This document shows, piece after piece, positions 1 to 8,348 of a DNA stretch of 64,000 nucleotides. Both the position numbers and the translations under genes were made by a program. The notes below the pieces were generated by a model. The model was not told the origin of the DNA and did no database searches. It saw nothing but the letters and a program-made list of their open reading frames with translations. Numbering within the stretch: position 1 is the first letter of the stretch; every line of letters begins with the position of its first letter. The DNA is from Microlunatus elymi (GTDB lineage: Bacteria; Actinomycetota; Actinomycetes; Propionibacteriales; Propionibacteriaceae), in the NCBI RefSeq assembly GCF_007362775.1, contig NZ_CP041692.1, positions 3,596,001 through 3,660,000 on the forward strand, given 5' to 3'.

Positions 1-1387
1 CTGCGGGTGCGGTCAGCTTGCCGGTCACCGCGGTGGCCGCGGCGACGACCGGCGAGACCAGATGGGTCCGGCCGCCCTTGCCTTGCCGGCCTTCGAAATT
101 CCGGTTGGAGGTGGACGCACTGCGCTCGCCCGGCGCCAGCTTGTCCGGGTTCATCGCCAGACACATCGAGCATCCGGCGCCGCGCCATTCGGCACCGGCC
201 TCCTTGAAGATCACGTCCAGGCCCTCGGACTCGGCCTGCAGCCGAACCCGAGCCGATCCGGGAACAACCAGCATCCGTACCGAATCGGCGACGGTGTGAC
301 CCTTGATCACCTCGGCGGCGGCGCGCAGGTCCTCGATCCGGCCGTTGGTGCAGGAACCCAGGAAGATCGTGTCCACCGCGATCTCCTTCATCGGCGTACC
401 GGCCTTCAGATCCATGTACTCCAAGGCTTTCTGGGCCGCGACCCGGGAGGTCTCGTCATGGAAGGTCTCCGGATCCGGCACCGACGCCGACAGCGGTACG
501 CCCTGGCCGGGGTTGGTGCCCCAGGTCACGAACGGCGACAACTCGGCGGCGTCCAGGTCGATCTCCAGATCGAAGCGGGCGTCGTCGTCGGTCCGCAACG
601 ACTTCCAGTAGTCGACGGCGGCATCCCAGTCCGCGCCCTGCGGCGCATGCGGCCGGCCCTTCAAGTACTCGAAGGTGGTCTCGTCCGGCGCGATCATGCC
701 CGCCTTGGCACCCCATTCGATGCTCATGTTGCAGATCGTCATCCGCCCTTCCATGGAAAGGCTTTCGATCACCGAGCCGCGGTATTCGGCGATGTAGCCC
801 TGGCCGCCGCCGGTGCCAACCTTGGCGATCAGCGCCAGCACGATGTCCTTGGCGGTTACGCCGGCCGGCAGTTCGCCGTTGACGTTGACGGCCAACGTCT
901 TCGGCTTGCGCTGCGGCAGCGTCTGGGTGGCCAGCACGTGCTCGACCTCGGAGGTGCCGATGCCGAAAGCCAACGCACCGAAAGCCCCGTGGGTCGAGGT
1001 GTGCGAGTCACCACAGACCACGGTCATCCCCGGCTGGGTCAGGCCCAGCTGCGGACCGATGATGTGCACGATGCCCTGATCAAGATCACCCAGCTGGTAG
1101 ATCGGCACGCCGAATTCCTTGGCGTTCTTCCGCAGGGTCTCCACCTGGGTCCGGGAGACCGGGTCGGCGATCGGCTTGTCCACGTCGAGGGTCGGGATGT
1201 TGTGATCCTCGGTGGCCAGGGTCAGATCCGGACGCCGCACCTGTCGGCCCGCCTGACGAAGACCGTCGAAGGCCTGCGGGCTGGTCACCTCGTGCACCAG
1301 GTGCAGGTCGATGTAGAGCAGCTGATTGTTCTCGTCGGCGTCCACGACGTGGGCGTCCCACACCTTCTCACTCAGCGTCTTACCCAT
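1..1387 (-). CDS. leuC: 3-isopropylmalate dehydratase large subunit, 3' end off the window
   Basis: This is the aconitase-family LeuC, which with LeuD isomerises 2-isopropylmalate to 3-isopropylmalate in leucine synthesis (and citramalate to 3-methylmalate in the citramalate route). The gene reads leftward from ATG at 1387 and runs off the window edge after 462 codons, so only a few C-terminal residues are missing compared with family members of about 470. The N-terminus [13 protein letters not shown] is typical. The cubane-cluster cysteines are present in GSCTNGR and, near the C-terminus, in [13 protein letters not shown]; the [20 protein letters not shown] segment is an aconitase signature. 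A GGGAG-like ribosome site lies just upstream. A divergent IclR-type regulator starts 125 bp away, the usual arrangement for leuCD in actinobacteria. Confidence 0.97.
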   Translation of the reverse strand, partial: MGKTLSEKVWDAHVVDADENNQLLYIDLHLVHEVTSPQAFDGLRQAGRQVRRPDLTLATEDHNIPTLDVDKPIADPVSRTQVETLRKNAKEFGVPIYQLGDLDQGIVHIIGPQLGLTQPGMTVVCGDSHTSTHGAFGALAFGIGTSEVEHVLATQTLPQRKPKTLAVNVNGELPAGVTAKDIVLALIAKVGTGGGQGYIAEYRGSVIESLSMEGRMTICNMSIEWGAKAGMIAPDETTFEYLKGRPHAPQGADWDAAVDYWKSLRTDDDARFDLEIDLDAAELSPFVTWGTNPGQGVPLSASVPDPETFHDETSRVAAQKALEYMDLKAGTPMKEIAVDTIFLGSCTNGRIEDLRAAAEVIKGHTVADSVRMLVVPGSARVRLQAESEGLDVIFKEAGAEWRGAGCSMCLAMNPDKLAPGERSASTSNRNFEGRQGKGGRTHLVSPVVAAATAVTGKLTAPA

Positions 1388-1512
1388 CCGAAGCGCTCTC
1401 CCTGTCACGTCGACGCAGTCGCGCCGACTGATTGATGATCTTGATCTGAGTTATTCGCCGATGTTCGCCGCCAGAACTTGCATTCCAGCATTCGAGACGG
1501 CAATATCAAGCC
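1388..1512. promoter_or_regulatory. leuC / IclR-regulator divergent control region
   Basis: This 125-bp gap separates divergently transcribed leuC and an IclR-family gene. In Corynebacterium (LtbR) and Streptomyces (NdgR) such a regulator binds the shared gap and controls leuCD. I see a direct repeat GCATTC-CA-GCATTC at 1480-1493 that could be part of an operator, but it is not a recognisable published consensus. No clean -35/-10 pair stands out on either strand. Confidence 0.45.
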
Positions 1513-2235
1513 ATGGACAACTCTAGCGGTGTCGGCGTTCTGGACAAAGCGGCTCTCGTGCTGGGCGCACTGGAGACCGGGCCGACCACCCTGGCCGGAC
1601 TGGTCTCTGCGACCGGTCTGGCCCGCCCGACGGCCCATCGGCTGGCCGTCGCACTGGAACATCATCGGCTGGTCAGCCGTGACCTGCAGGGCCGGTTCGT
1701 GCTCGGCCCGCGGCTCGGTGAGCTGGCCTCGGCCGCCGGTGAGGACCGGCTGCTCGCCACCGCCGGACCGGTGCTGGCCCGGCTGCGCGACATCACCGGC
1801 GAATCGGCTCAACTCTTCCGCCGACAAGGCGATTTCCGGATCTGTGTCGCGGCCGCGGAGCGTCAGTCCGGGCTGCGGGACACCGTCCCGATCGGGTCCC
1901 AGTTGACCATGACCGCCGGCTCGGCGGCCCAGATCCTGCTGGCCTGGGAGGATCCGGAGCGGATGCAGCGCGGGCTGCGTGGGTCGCGCTACACCGCGGT
2001 CGCGTTGGCTGCGGTACGACGTCGGGGCTGGGCTCACTCGGTCGGCGAACGGGAGGCGGGGGTTGCCTCGGTGTCGGCGCCGGTGCGTTCGCCCTCCGGC
2101 AAGGTGATCGCCGCGGTCAGCGTCTCCGGTCCGATCGAACGGCTCTCCCGGCAGCCGGGCAGACTGCATGCTCCGGCCGTGATCGCCGCCGCCGAGCGGC
2201 TCAGCGAGGTGCTGCGTCGTACCGGCACGGAGTGA
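1513..2235 (+). CDS. IclR-family transcriptional regulator (NdgR/LtbR-like)
   Basis: The 240-residue protein has an N-terminal winged helix (about residues 8-65; GLARPTAHRLAVALEHH is the recognition-helix region) followed by an IclR effector-binding domain (about 75-235, with VPIGSQLTMTAGSAAQILLAW). Its divergent position next to leuC matches LtbR of Corynebacterium glutamicum and NdgR of Streptomyces, regulators of leucine and other amino-acid genes. I infer that it regulates leuCD, and possibly leuB and other branched-chain genes in this window. No strong Shine-Dalgarno precedes the ATG. The exact effector cannot be read from the sequence. Confidence 0.88.
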   Translation: MDNSSGVGVLDKAALVLGALETGPTTLAGLVSATGLARPTAHRLAVALEHHRLVSRDLQGRFVLGPRLGELASAAGEDRLLATAGPVLARLRDITGESAQLFRRQGDFRICVAAAERQSGLRDTVPIGSQLTMTAGSAAQILLAWEDPERMQRGLRGSRYTAVALAAVRRRGWAHSVGEREAGVASVSAPVRSPSGKVIAAVSVSGPIERLSRQPGRLHAPAVIAAAERLSEVLRRTGTE

Positions 2236-2264
2236 CGGCACTGCAGCCGGACACCGTACGGCCT

Positions 2265-2270
2265 TAGGCT
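2265..2270 (+). promoter_or_regulatory. -10 box TAGGCT of a leaderless transcript
   Basis: TAGGCT ends 7 bases before the ATG at 2278, so transcription would begin at or next to the start codon. There is no ribosome-binding site, in line with leaderless expression. Confidence 0.55.
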
Positions 2271-2277
2271 GTCGGCC

Positions 2278-2840
2278 ATGATCGCCCGCCCCAGCGTCCG
2301 TACGGTGACGCTGCGTTGGGCCATCCCGATCGCCGCCGTGTTGGTGCTGGTGCTGGTCACCTGGACCGCCGGCGGGTTTCGTCCGGCTGCTGCGGTCAGC
2401 GGACCCCGAGCCGAACTCGGTCAGCCGATCAAACTCAAACGCTGGCTGCTGACCATCCATCCGCGGGTCGTGCTGACCGACGTCAGCATCGACGGCATCG
2501 ACCAGGATCCGGCGTTCAGGATCACGGCGACGGTCGAATCGACGGCAGACGAGACGATCGACATCTTTCCCGAGTTGATCAAGGTCCGTACTCCCTCGGG
2601 TCCGCCCACCAAGGACCGGTCGGATGTCGACTTCGACACCTACCAGGGCTTCGATCCCGACGTCGGTTCCGAACAGATGTGGGACTTCGACTGGTCGGGC
2701 AAGCAGGCCCCGAGCACATCACGATCATCATCCAGGACGAGAAGTTGACCGACAACTTCCTCTACGGGCAGGAGTGGCATCCGGGAAGTACGGCCGCGGT
2801 GATCACCGCGCCGGTGATCGACGAGCGGCACAAGAAATGA
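2278..2840 (+). pseudogene. membrane-anchored protein of unknown function, apparent -1 frameshift near the 3' end
   Basis: The ATG at 2278 opens a protein with an N-terminal membrane anchor (about residues 14-32) and an extracytoplasmic beta-rich domain, but this frame ends at 2748 in a serine/arginine-rich tail that looks out of frame. From about 2712 the reading that makes sense lies one frame back (EHITIIIQDEKLTDNFLYG onward) and ends at 2840, where its TGA overlaps the next ATG as ATGA. One extra C in the C run at about 2708-2711 would restore a single protein of about 187 residues. The conserved stop/start overlap with the next gene argues that the full-length form was functional recently. 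A real inactivating mutation, a sequencing or assembly error, or ribosomal slippage all remain possible. The protein resembles its two downstream neighbours in layout. Confidence 0.7.
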
Positions 2841-3502
2841 CCGACCGTACTGTTGATCATGAAGATCAGCCTGTTGATCATGAGGATCAGCCTGTTGATC
2901 ATGAAGATCCGGCCGAGGCCGCCGATCGGCGTCGACGGCCGAGCCGGCGAGACGGCCTGCTGGCGTTGGCCGTCTGCCTCGCCGTGGTCGCGGTACTGGC
3001 GGTGACCAGTCCCGATCCCGATACCGTCCAGGTCGACTACGTCGACGCACCCCTGGGTCACTGGGCCGCAACCCGTACCTATGACGCGAAACTCAGCAAG
3101 ATCGAATACGCGACCTCGGTCAAGCCGGCGGGCGACTACCAGGATCCGGTGACCAGTACGGAGACCTTTGTTGTTGCCACGCTGACCGTACGGTCGAAGG
3201 CGAAGACCGATCTGCTGCTGGACTCGATCGAGTTGCACACGTCCGACGGACGGATCTATCACGACCGAGACCAATTCCAGATCGCGCAGCTGCCGATCAT
3301 CCAGCCCGGCTTCACCGGTCACGGCCAGTCGGTGTTCGAGGTGCCCGAGGACCGGCTGCGGGGCGCGCAGCTGGTGATCAACCCGAGCGCCGACCAGTTC
3401 AAGTGGTACGACTCGGGCGCGCGCTTCACCCTGGACGACCGGTTCACGATCGACGATCACCCCATCCGGCTGGGCACCGGACACAGCGCGGTGAGCCGAT
3501 GA
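2837..3502 (+). CDS. membrane-anchored extracytoplasmic protein, unknown function
   Basis: The 221-residue protein starts at ATG 2837, overlapping the previous stop by 4 bases. It has an unusual acidic cytoplasmic head made of three near-identical 7-residue units (VDHEDQP), then a basic stretch, one membrane segment (about residues 42-60) and an extracytoplasmic domain with repeated DG-R-hydrophobic patterns (ELHTSDGRIYHDRDQFQIA). The layout recalls DUF4352-type immunoglobulin-like surface proteins, but I cannot assign a family with certainty. It lies second in a three-gene operon of similar proteins with 4-base overlaps on both sides, implying translational coupling. Confidence 0.75.
   Translation: MTDRTVDHEDQPVDHEDQPVDHEDPAEAADRRRRPSRRDGLLALAVCLAVVAVLAVTSPDPDTVQVDYVDAPLGHWAATRTYDAKLSKIEYATSVKPAGDYQDPVTSTETFVVATLTVRSKAKTDLLLDSIELHTSDGRIYHDRDQFQIAQLPIIQPGFTGHGQSVFEVPEDRLRGAQLVINPSADQFKWYDSGARFTLDDRFTIDDHPIRLGTGHSAVSR
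2852..2914 (+). repeat. 21-bp tandem repeat, three units, inside a coding region
   Basis: Units begin at 2852, 2873 and 2894 with GTTGATCATGA; the third diverges after about 17 bases. They encode the VDHEDQP repeats of the surrounding protein. Each unit carries TGATCA and GATCAG words, which are common in this window. Confidence 0.9.
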
Positions 3503-4062
3503 CGATCACCGGCCGCGGTCGATGGCTGGTCGCCGCCTGCCTGGCCGTGATCGTGGCGCTGGCCGCGGCGGGCTGGCAGGCTCGGATCCATTGGTCTGCA
3601 AGGAATCCGCGGCCCGACCTGACCACAACGGTCGGCAGCACGGTCACCAGCCACGGCGCGACCTTCCGGATCGACAAAGTCCAGGTCGCCCGCCAGCTGC
3701 CGGCCGAGGAGCAGGGCGATCCGCCGGTCAAGGCGCCCGCCGGTGCGGTGATCGTGCTGATCACGCTGACCACCGAGATCGTCGACGACTCGGTGAAACC
3801 GGACGACAATCTGTGCGAGACGACCTTGATCGATCCGGACGGCCGCACCTGGCGCACTGGCAACGACGACATCACCTACAACCTCAAGCGTCCCGCAGCG
3901 TTGAGCTGCGCCGGCAGCTCCGATCACAGGATCCGCGCTCATCACCCGCTGCAGGTCGGCTTCTCCTACCTGATCCCGGCCACGGCCGCCGACACCTTCC
4001 GGATCCGAATGGACATCGGCACCGGTGGCGACGACGATTACCTGGTCGATTTCACCCGCTGA
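3499..4062 (+). CDS. membrane-anchored extracytoplasmic protein, unknown function
   Basis: The 187-residue protein starts at ATG 3499 with a 4-base overlap to the gene before it. It has one N-terminal membrane segment (about residues 8-27, WLVAACLAVIVALAAAGW) and an extracytoplasmic domain of about 150 residues. Two cysteines (in DDNLCETTLI and ALSCAGSSD) could form a disulfide outside the cell. The stretch LIDPDGRTWRTGNDD parallels the DGR-aromatic stretch of its neighbour, which suggests the operon arose by tandem duplication of one domain. The 3' end overlaps the convergent gene at 4038 by 25 bases. Function is not known. Confidence 0.75.
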   Translation: MTITGRGRWLVAACLAVIVALAAAGWQARIHWSARNPRPDLTTTVGSTVTSHGATFRIDKVQVARQLPAEEQGDPPVKAPAGAVIVLITLTTEIVDDSVKPDDNLCETTLIDPDGRTWRTGNDDITYNLKRPAALSCAGSSDHRIRAHHPLQVGFSYLIPATAADTFRIRMDIGTGGDDDYLVDFTR

Positions 4063-5429
4063 GCCGGCGGGGTGACCGGCGGTGTGCCCGGTGGCCGAAC
4101 GATCCGGTCGGCCGGGAGTCGGCCGACACCGGCCGCCTCCCCCATCACCTGATCGAAGGCGGCGGCGTACAGCGAGATCAGCAGCGGCGTCATGATCACA
4201 CCGACCAGCAGATCCTGGAACGGTTCGATCGCGAACGTGGTGGCCAGGTCGTGCGGGCCGATCAGCACGGTGAGGCCGACGGTCAGCCAGTTCTGCGCCG
4301 CCCAGAGCACGGTGGCGAGCACCAGATAGCTGCCCAGGAAACGCGGCCCCGAACGCCACACCAACCGGAACGCGTACGCCACCGGCAGCCACTTGGTGCG
4401 CAGGTCGTCGGTGGCGAATCGGGCCGCCATCCCGACCGCGCCCGTCGTCGGCCCGGTGACCCTGCCCAGCCGTTCGGCGGCGCGCTCCAACCTCGTACCG
4501 GTGACGACGTCACGGCCGGCGAACTGACGCCAGCCGAAGACAGTGCCGGTCAGCGCCAGCCACATCAGCGGCAACAGCACCCGGTTCGCCAGACCCGGCA
4601 GCAGGGTGTGTGCACACCAGCCGACCAGCTGCTGCAGCATCACCGGCAGGGTCAGCCCGAACCACAGCTGCCAGTCCGGCAGCACACCGAGCACCGCGCG
4701 CCACAGCGTCTCCAGGCCGACCGTGACGGCGCGGTCCTGCCACCAGGACTTGAACCAGGTCCAGGCGATGCCCAGCAGCATGAACAGCCCGAAGACCACG
4801 GTCCCGTCGGCGATCACCTCGGCGATGCCGGTCCAGGCACCCAGCTGGTGGTGGCGTCGAATCCTGGCCACCGCGACCTCGACCAGCTTGCCGAAGATCC
4901 AGGCGCCGACGGTGAGGCCGAGATAGAACGGCAGCCGGTCGGTGGCGAAGCTGATCGACCAGTGATCGGGGTCGAGAGAGCCCTCCTGGCTGAGATTGGC
5001 GAAGAACAGATCGCGGACCTCGTCCTGGATGTAGCCCCAGACCGAGTAGACGGCCAGGAACGGGCCGATCGCCGAGACCAGCACCAGCATCCGCCCCTCG
5101 TCGGCGAAGATCTGGTTCGGAAGATTGCGCCGGGCCTGGCCGGTGGCAGGTTCGAGCCGGCTCTGCTGAAGGAGGCGACGGGGCGTGGTCAGGTTCGGCT
5201 TGAGTGAGTGGATCATCAGGACCTGGGCGGCGAGCCAGCCGAGCACGCCGAGAATGAACGCCATCGTCGACAGCAGCTGATGATCATTACCGATCCGCGC
5301 CGACAGCTGGGTGCCGACGATGTGCACGGCGGTGCCCAGGCAGAACCAGGTGATCAACTTGCCGAGATTGCGGCGCCAGAGGGTCAGCGCCTCGCCGCTC
5401 AGCGTCAGCAACTCGTTCAACACACCCAC
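4038..5429 (-). CDS. polytopic membrane protein, unknown function
   Basis: The 463-residue protein has eight or more hydrophobic segments, for example near residues 25-45, 58-78, 120-140, 170-190, 210-235, 260-285, 360-385 and 400-425, separated by short charged loops. The C-terminus is proline-rich (PPGTPPVTPPAQ) and probably cytoplasmic. No catalytic motif or known transporter signature is visible to me. It stands alone on this strand, convergent with the preceding operon and upstream of no obvious partner, with the tRNA-Gln gene behind it. It may be an integral membrane protein of the DUF975/YihY-like kind, but that is a guess. Confidence 0.8.
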   Translation of the reverse strand: MGVLNELLTLSGEALTLWRRNLGKLITWFCLGTAVHIVGTQLSARIGNDHQLLSTMAFILGVLGWLAAQVLMIHSLKPNLTTPRRLLQQSRLEPATGQARRNLPNQIFADEGRMLVLVSAIGPFLAVYSVWGYIQDEVRDLFFANLSQEGSLDPDHWSISFATDRLPFYLGLTVGAWIFGKLVEVAVARIRRHHQLGAWTGIAEVIADGTVVFGLFMLLGIAWTWFKSWWQDRAVTVGLETLWRAVLGVLPDWQLWFGLTLPVMLQQLVGWCAHTLLPGLANRVLLPLMWLALTGTVFGWRQFAGRDVVTGTRLERAAERLGRVTGPTTGAVGMAARFATDDLRTKWLPVAYAFRLVWRSGPRFLGSYLVLATVLWAAQNWLTVGLTVLIGPHDLATTFAIEPFQDLLVGVIMTPLLISLYAAAFDQVMGEAAGVGRLPADRIVRPPGTPPVTPPAQRVKSTR

Positions 5430-5483
5430 GGGCCGCAGCGTAGCCGCCCGGGCGGTTGGGCCGTGTGTCCTGGAACACCGAAA

Positions 5484-5512
5484 CGGCCGCCCGAGAACAT
5501 CTCGAGCGGCCG
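5484..5512 (-). terminator. hairpin terminator after tRNA-Gln
   Basis: CGGCCGC at 5484-5490 pairs with GCGGCCG at 5506-5512, and CGAGA/TCTCG forms an inner stem. On the minus strand the hairpin is followed by a T-containing stretch (GTTTCGGTGTT). It lies 24 bases beyond the tRNA 3' end. Confidence 0.65.
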
Positions 5513-5535
5513 ATACAGCAGGTTCAGCAAACTTG

Positions 5536-5607
5536 CTGGGGTACCAGGACTCGAACCTGAACTAACTGAACCAGAATCAGTCGGGCTGCCAATTACCCCA
5601 TACCCCA
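5536..5607 (-). tRNA. tRNA-Gln, anticodon CTG
   Basis: The minus strand folds as a complete cloverleaf of 72 bases. The acceptor stem is TGGGGTA/TACCCCA, the anticodon arm is ACTGA-TTCTGGT-TCAGT with anticodon CTG reading CAG, and the T-loop is TTCGAGT. The discriminator base is G and CCA is not encoded. It is a single tRNA gene between two unrelated protein genes. Confidence 0.95.
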
Positions 5608-5716
5608 AGGGTTTGTTGCCTCCTGGCAACGACCATGAACTCTACTAGAAGGGCCGCTGTTCGCCCAAACCGGGCGCGGTTCACCCTCGCCGGCCGACCG
5701 ATCAGGGTGCCATCGA

Positions 5717-6751
5717 TCAGGGCGTCAGCGTGCGAAGCTTGAGCTTGCGTCCGGCGAGGTAGGCCAGGACGGCGAACAGTGCGAAGCCGCCGACGTCAAC
5801 CGCTGCACTGACCCAACCGATCTCCTGCAGGTTGCGCGAGGTGGCGATGGTGCTGGTCAGTCCGGCCAGGAACCAGGCGTACACGTTGTTGATCACATGT
5901 GCGCCGACGCCGGCCTCGATGCCGCCGGTGCGCATCACCAGCATCGCAGCCAGCAATCCGAAGGCGAACCGGTCGATGAACAGCGGCAGATTCTGGGTGC
6001 CGTGGAACAGCGCGAACACCAGTGAGGAGACGATGACGCCGAACCACGGGTTCTTGACCAGGCTGCCGAAGGCCTGCAGCAGATAGCCGCGGAAGAGATA
6101 CTCCTCACCGATCGCCTGCAACGGCGAGGTGAGGATGATCACGATCGCGAACAGCCAGAAATGCTGCTGCGGCCGCACGTGCACCGCGGGACCGGCCGCG
6201 ATCGACGCCAGATGGACCGCGGCGAACGCGAGGGCCGCGACGCCGAGACTGATCCAGACGAACTTCCAGCGCAGCCGGGGTTGCACCGAGCCGAGCCAGC
6301 GTGGTCGGACGTGGTGGACCAGCATGATCGTCGCGAACGAGATCGGGATCAGCGCTGCGATGCCGAGATTCTGCGCCAGCATCCCGGCGGGCAGTTCGAA
6401 TCCGAGCGCCTGCTTGCTGTACTCGGCGAAGCCGATCCCGGGCGAGGTGATCGTCCAGCTGAGCATCACGATCGCCTGGCTGATCACCGCGGACAGCAGG
6501 ATATAGAGCGAGATCGCCATCAGCACGCCCAGCAGCGACCGCCACCAGACATGATCGGCGGTCCGCAGCACCTGGGAGTAGAGCGCGCCCGACGGCGGCG
6601 TCTGCTCGATCGCTGCGTACGCGTCGAAGGCACCCGGCCGCTGGCCAGCCTTGTTCGGCTTGGCGACAGCACGGTTTCGGTTTGCCTGCTTGGGTTTCGG
6701 CTGACCTTGGTTCGCCGGGTTGCCGTGCGTACGACGCTTCTTGCTGCTCAC
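5717..6751 (-). CDS. CPBP-family intramembrane metalloprotease (CAAX/bacteriocin-processing type)
   Basis: The 344-residue protein has a basic, low-complexity N-terminal tail of about 45 residues and then seven or eight membrane segments. The CPBP (PF02517, formerly Abi) motifs are present in order: GEEYLFRGYLL (EExxxR), ALFHGTQN (FxxxH) and HVINNVYAW (HxxxN). The glutamates and histidines of these motifs are the expected metal and catalytic ligands. Family members include prenyl-CAAX endoproteases and bacteriocin self-immunity proteins; substrate here is unknown. It starts 7 bases after the gltX stop and is probably co-transcribed with gltX. Confidence 0.9.
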   Translation of the reverse strand: MSSKKRRTHGNPANQGQPKPKQANRNRAVAKPNKAGQRPGAFDAYAAIEQTPPSGALYSQVLRTADHVWWRSLLGVLMAISLYILLSAVISQAIVMLSWTITSPGIGFAEYSKQALGFELPAGMLAQNLGIAALIPISFATIMLVHHVRPRWLGSVQPRLRWKFVWISLGVAALAFAAVHLASIAAGPAVHVRPQQHFWLFAIVIILTSPLQAIGEEYLFRGYLLQAFGSLVKNPWFGVIVSSLVFALFHGTQNLPLFIDRFAFGLLAAMLVMRTGGIEAGVGAHVINNVYAWFLAGLTSTIATSRNLQEIGWVSAAVDVGGFALFAVLAYLAGRKLKLRTLTP

Positions 6752-6758
6752 CGCCGGG

Positions 6759-8303
6759 CTAGCCCTGCGTCTGGGGACCGAGGTAGGCCTTGGCTCGGCC
6801 GATCCGGCTCAGGCTTGACTCGCGGCCGAGTAGCTCCATCGATTCGAACAGCGGCGGCGAGATCCGCTTTCCGCTGATCGCGGCTCGGACCGGTCCGAAA
6901 GCCTTACGTGGCTTCATTCCCAGGCCGTCGATCAGCGCCGTCCGCAGCGCGATCTCGATCTGATCATGATCGAATTGATCAAGCCCGGTGATCGCCGATT
7001 CGGCTGCTTCGAGCACCGGCAGCGCGTCCGGTTTCAGGCCGGCGTCGTCGGCGATGGTGATCTGATCATCGTCCAGGAACAGGAAATCCAACAGGGCAAC
7101 GGATTCGCTCAGTGTGTTTATCCGCTCCTGCACCAACGGCGTCGCCCGGCTCAGCAACTCGAGCTGCTCCGGCTCCGGCGGCTCGGCCAGCACCCCCGCG
7201 TCGATCAGGTACGGGGTCAGCCGGGCCGTGAGATCGGCCGGATCCAGCAGCCGGATGTGCGCGGCGTTGATCGCCTCGCACTTCTTCGGATCGAACCTGG
7301 CCGGGTTGGCGTTCACCCGCCGGATGTCGAAAGCCTGCACCATCTCGTCCATGCCGAAGACGTCCCGATCATCGGCGATCGCCCAACCCAGTAGGGCCAG
7401 ATAGTTCAGCAGCCCCTCGGGCAGATATCCGGCCAGCTGGTACTCCTGCAGCCCGGATCCCTTGTCCCGCTTGGAAAGCCGGCGATTGCCCTCGCCGAGC
7501 ACGGTCGGCAGATGGCCGAACTTCGGCGTCCGGCCAGGCCCGACTCCGATCTCGGCGAGCGCCCGATACATCACGATCTGGCGCGGTGTCGAGGACAGCA
7601 GATCCTCGCCGCGGAGCACGTGGGTGATCTCCATCAACGCATCGTCGACCGGGTTGACCAGGGTGTAGAGCGGGCTGCCGTCGGCTCGCACGATCACGTA
7701 GTCCGGCACGTGCTCGGCGTCGAAGTGCACCGGCCCGCGGACCAGATCGAGGAAGTCGATCGAGCCGTCCGGGATCCGCATCCGGATCACCGCCGGGATC
7801 CCCGCGGCTTGTTTCTCCGCCACTTGCCCGGCGGTCAGCTCGCGGCAAAAGCCGTCGTAACCGGACGGTCCGCTCTTGCCTTGGGCCTGTTGCCGGGCAT
7901 CGATCTCCTCCCGGGTGCAGAAGCAGCGGTAGGCGTGCCCGCCGGCCAGCAACTTGGTCACCCCGTCGGCGTAGATGTCGCCGCGCTCGGACTGGATGTA
8001 CGGACCGTGCGGGCCCTCCTTGTCCGGTCCCTCGTCCCAGTCCAGACCCAGCCAGCGCAGCGCCGCGATCAAGCCCTCCAGCGAGCCCTCGGTGTTGCGG
8101 GCGGTGTCGGTGTCCTCGATCCGCAGCACGAAGCTGCCGCCGTAGTGCCGGGCGAAGGCCCAGTTGAACAACGCACTCCGGACGTTGCCGACATGCAGAT
8201 TGCCGGTCGGCGACGGCGGGAACCGGACGCGTACGTCGGTCGGGTCGAGATCACCGATAACGTCGGCCTCGGTCAGCAGGGCAGGATGGTCAGAGCCGGT
8301 CAC
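6759..8303 (-). CDS. gltX: glutamyl-tRNA synthetase
   Basis: GltX charges tRNA-Glu (in many actinobacteria also tRNA-Gln, which is then amidated). The class I signatures are clear: PPSPTGNLHVGNVRSALFNW contains the HIGH-type motif, and RRLSKRDKGS is the KMSKS-type motif. IEDTD and the anticodon-binding helical C-terminus are also present. I place the start at GTG 8303 because TAGAGT at 8312-8317 lies 8 bases upstream, fitting a leaderless transcript; a TTG at 8312 would overlap that box. The resulting length is 514 residues, near the family norm. The gene follows an FAH-family gene by 45 bases, a neighbour pair common in actinobacteria. Confidence 0.97.
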   Translation of the reverse strand: MTGSDHPALLTEADVIGDLDPTDVRVRFPPSPTGNLHVGNVRSALFNWAFARHYGGSFVLRIEDTDTARNTEGSLEGLIAALRWLGLDWDEGPDKEGPHGPYIQSERGDIYADGVTKLLAGGHAYRCFCTREEIDARQQAQGKSGPSGYDGFCRELTAGQVAEKQAAGIPAVIRMRIPDGSIDFLDLVRGPVHFDAEHVPDYVIVRADGSPLYTLVNPVDDALMEITHVLRGEDLLSSTPRQIVMYRALAEIGVGPGRTPKFGHLPTVLGEGNRRLSKRDKGSGLQEYQLAGYLPEGLLNYLALLGWAIADDRDVFGMDEMVQAFDIRRVNANPARFDPKKCEAINAAHIRLLDPADLTARLTPYLIDAGVLAEPPEPEQLELLSRATPLVQERINTLSESVALLDFLFLDDDQITIADDAGLKPDALPVLEAAESAITGLDQFDHDQIEIALRTALIDGLGMKPRKAFGPVRAAISGKRISPPLFESMELLGRESSLSRIGRAKAYLGPQTQG

Positions 8304-8311
8304 AACCGCCA

Positions 8312-8317
8312 ACTCTA
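8312..8317 (-). promoter_or_regulatory. -10 box TAGAGT upstream of gltX
   Basis: The box ends 8 bases before GTG 8303 and fits a leaderless promoter. It was used to choose the gltX start. Confidence 0.45.
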
Positions 8318-8348
8318 ACGGGCCGTCCTCAAATCCAGCGGCCCGTCG

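Noticed and set aside
62-1435. 457-codon open frame on the plus strand over leuC
   Set aside because: It is the antisense of leuC, open because of GC-rich codon bias; the minus strand has clear LeuC motifs.
3522-5207. 561-codon plus-strand frame
   Set aside because: It is out of frame with one real gene and antisense to another, and its composition (Arg, Gln, His-rich) is that of a shadow frame.
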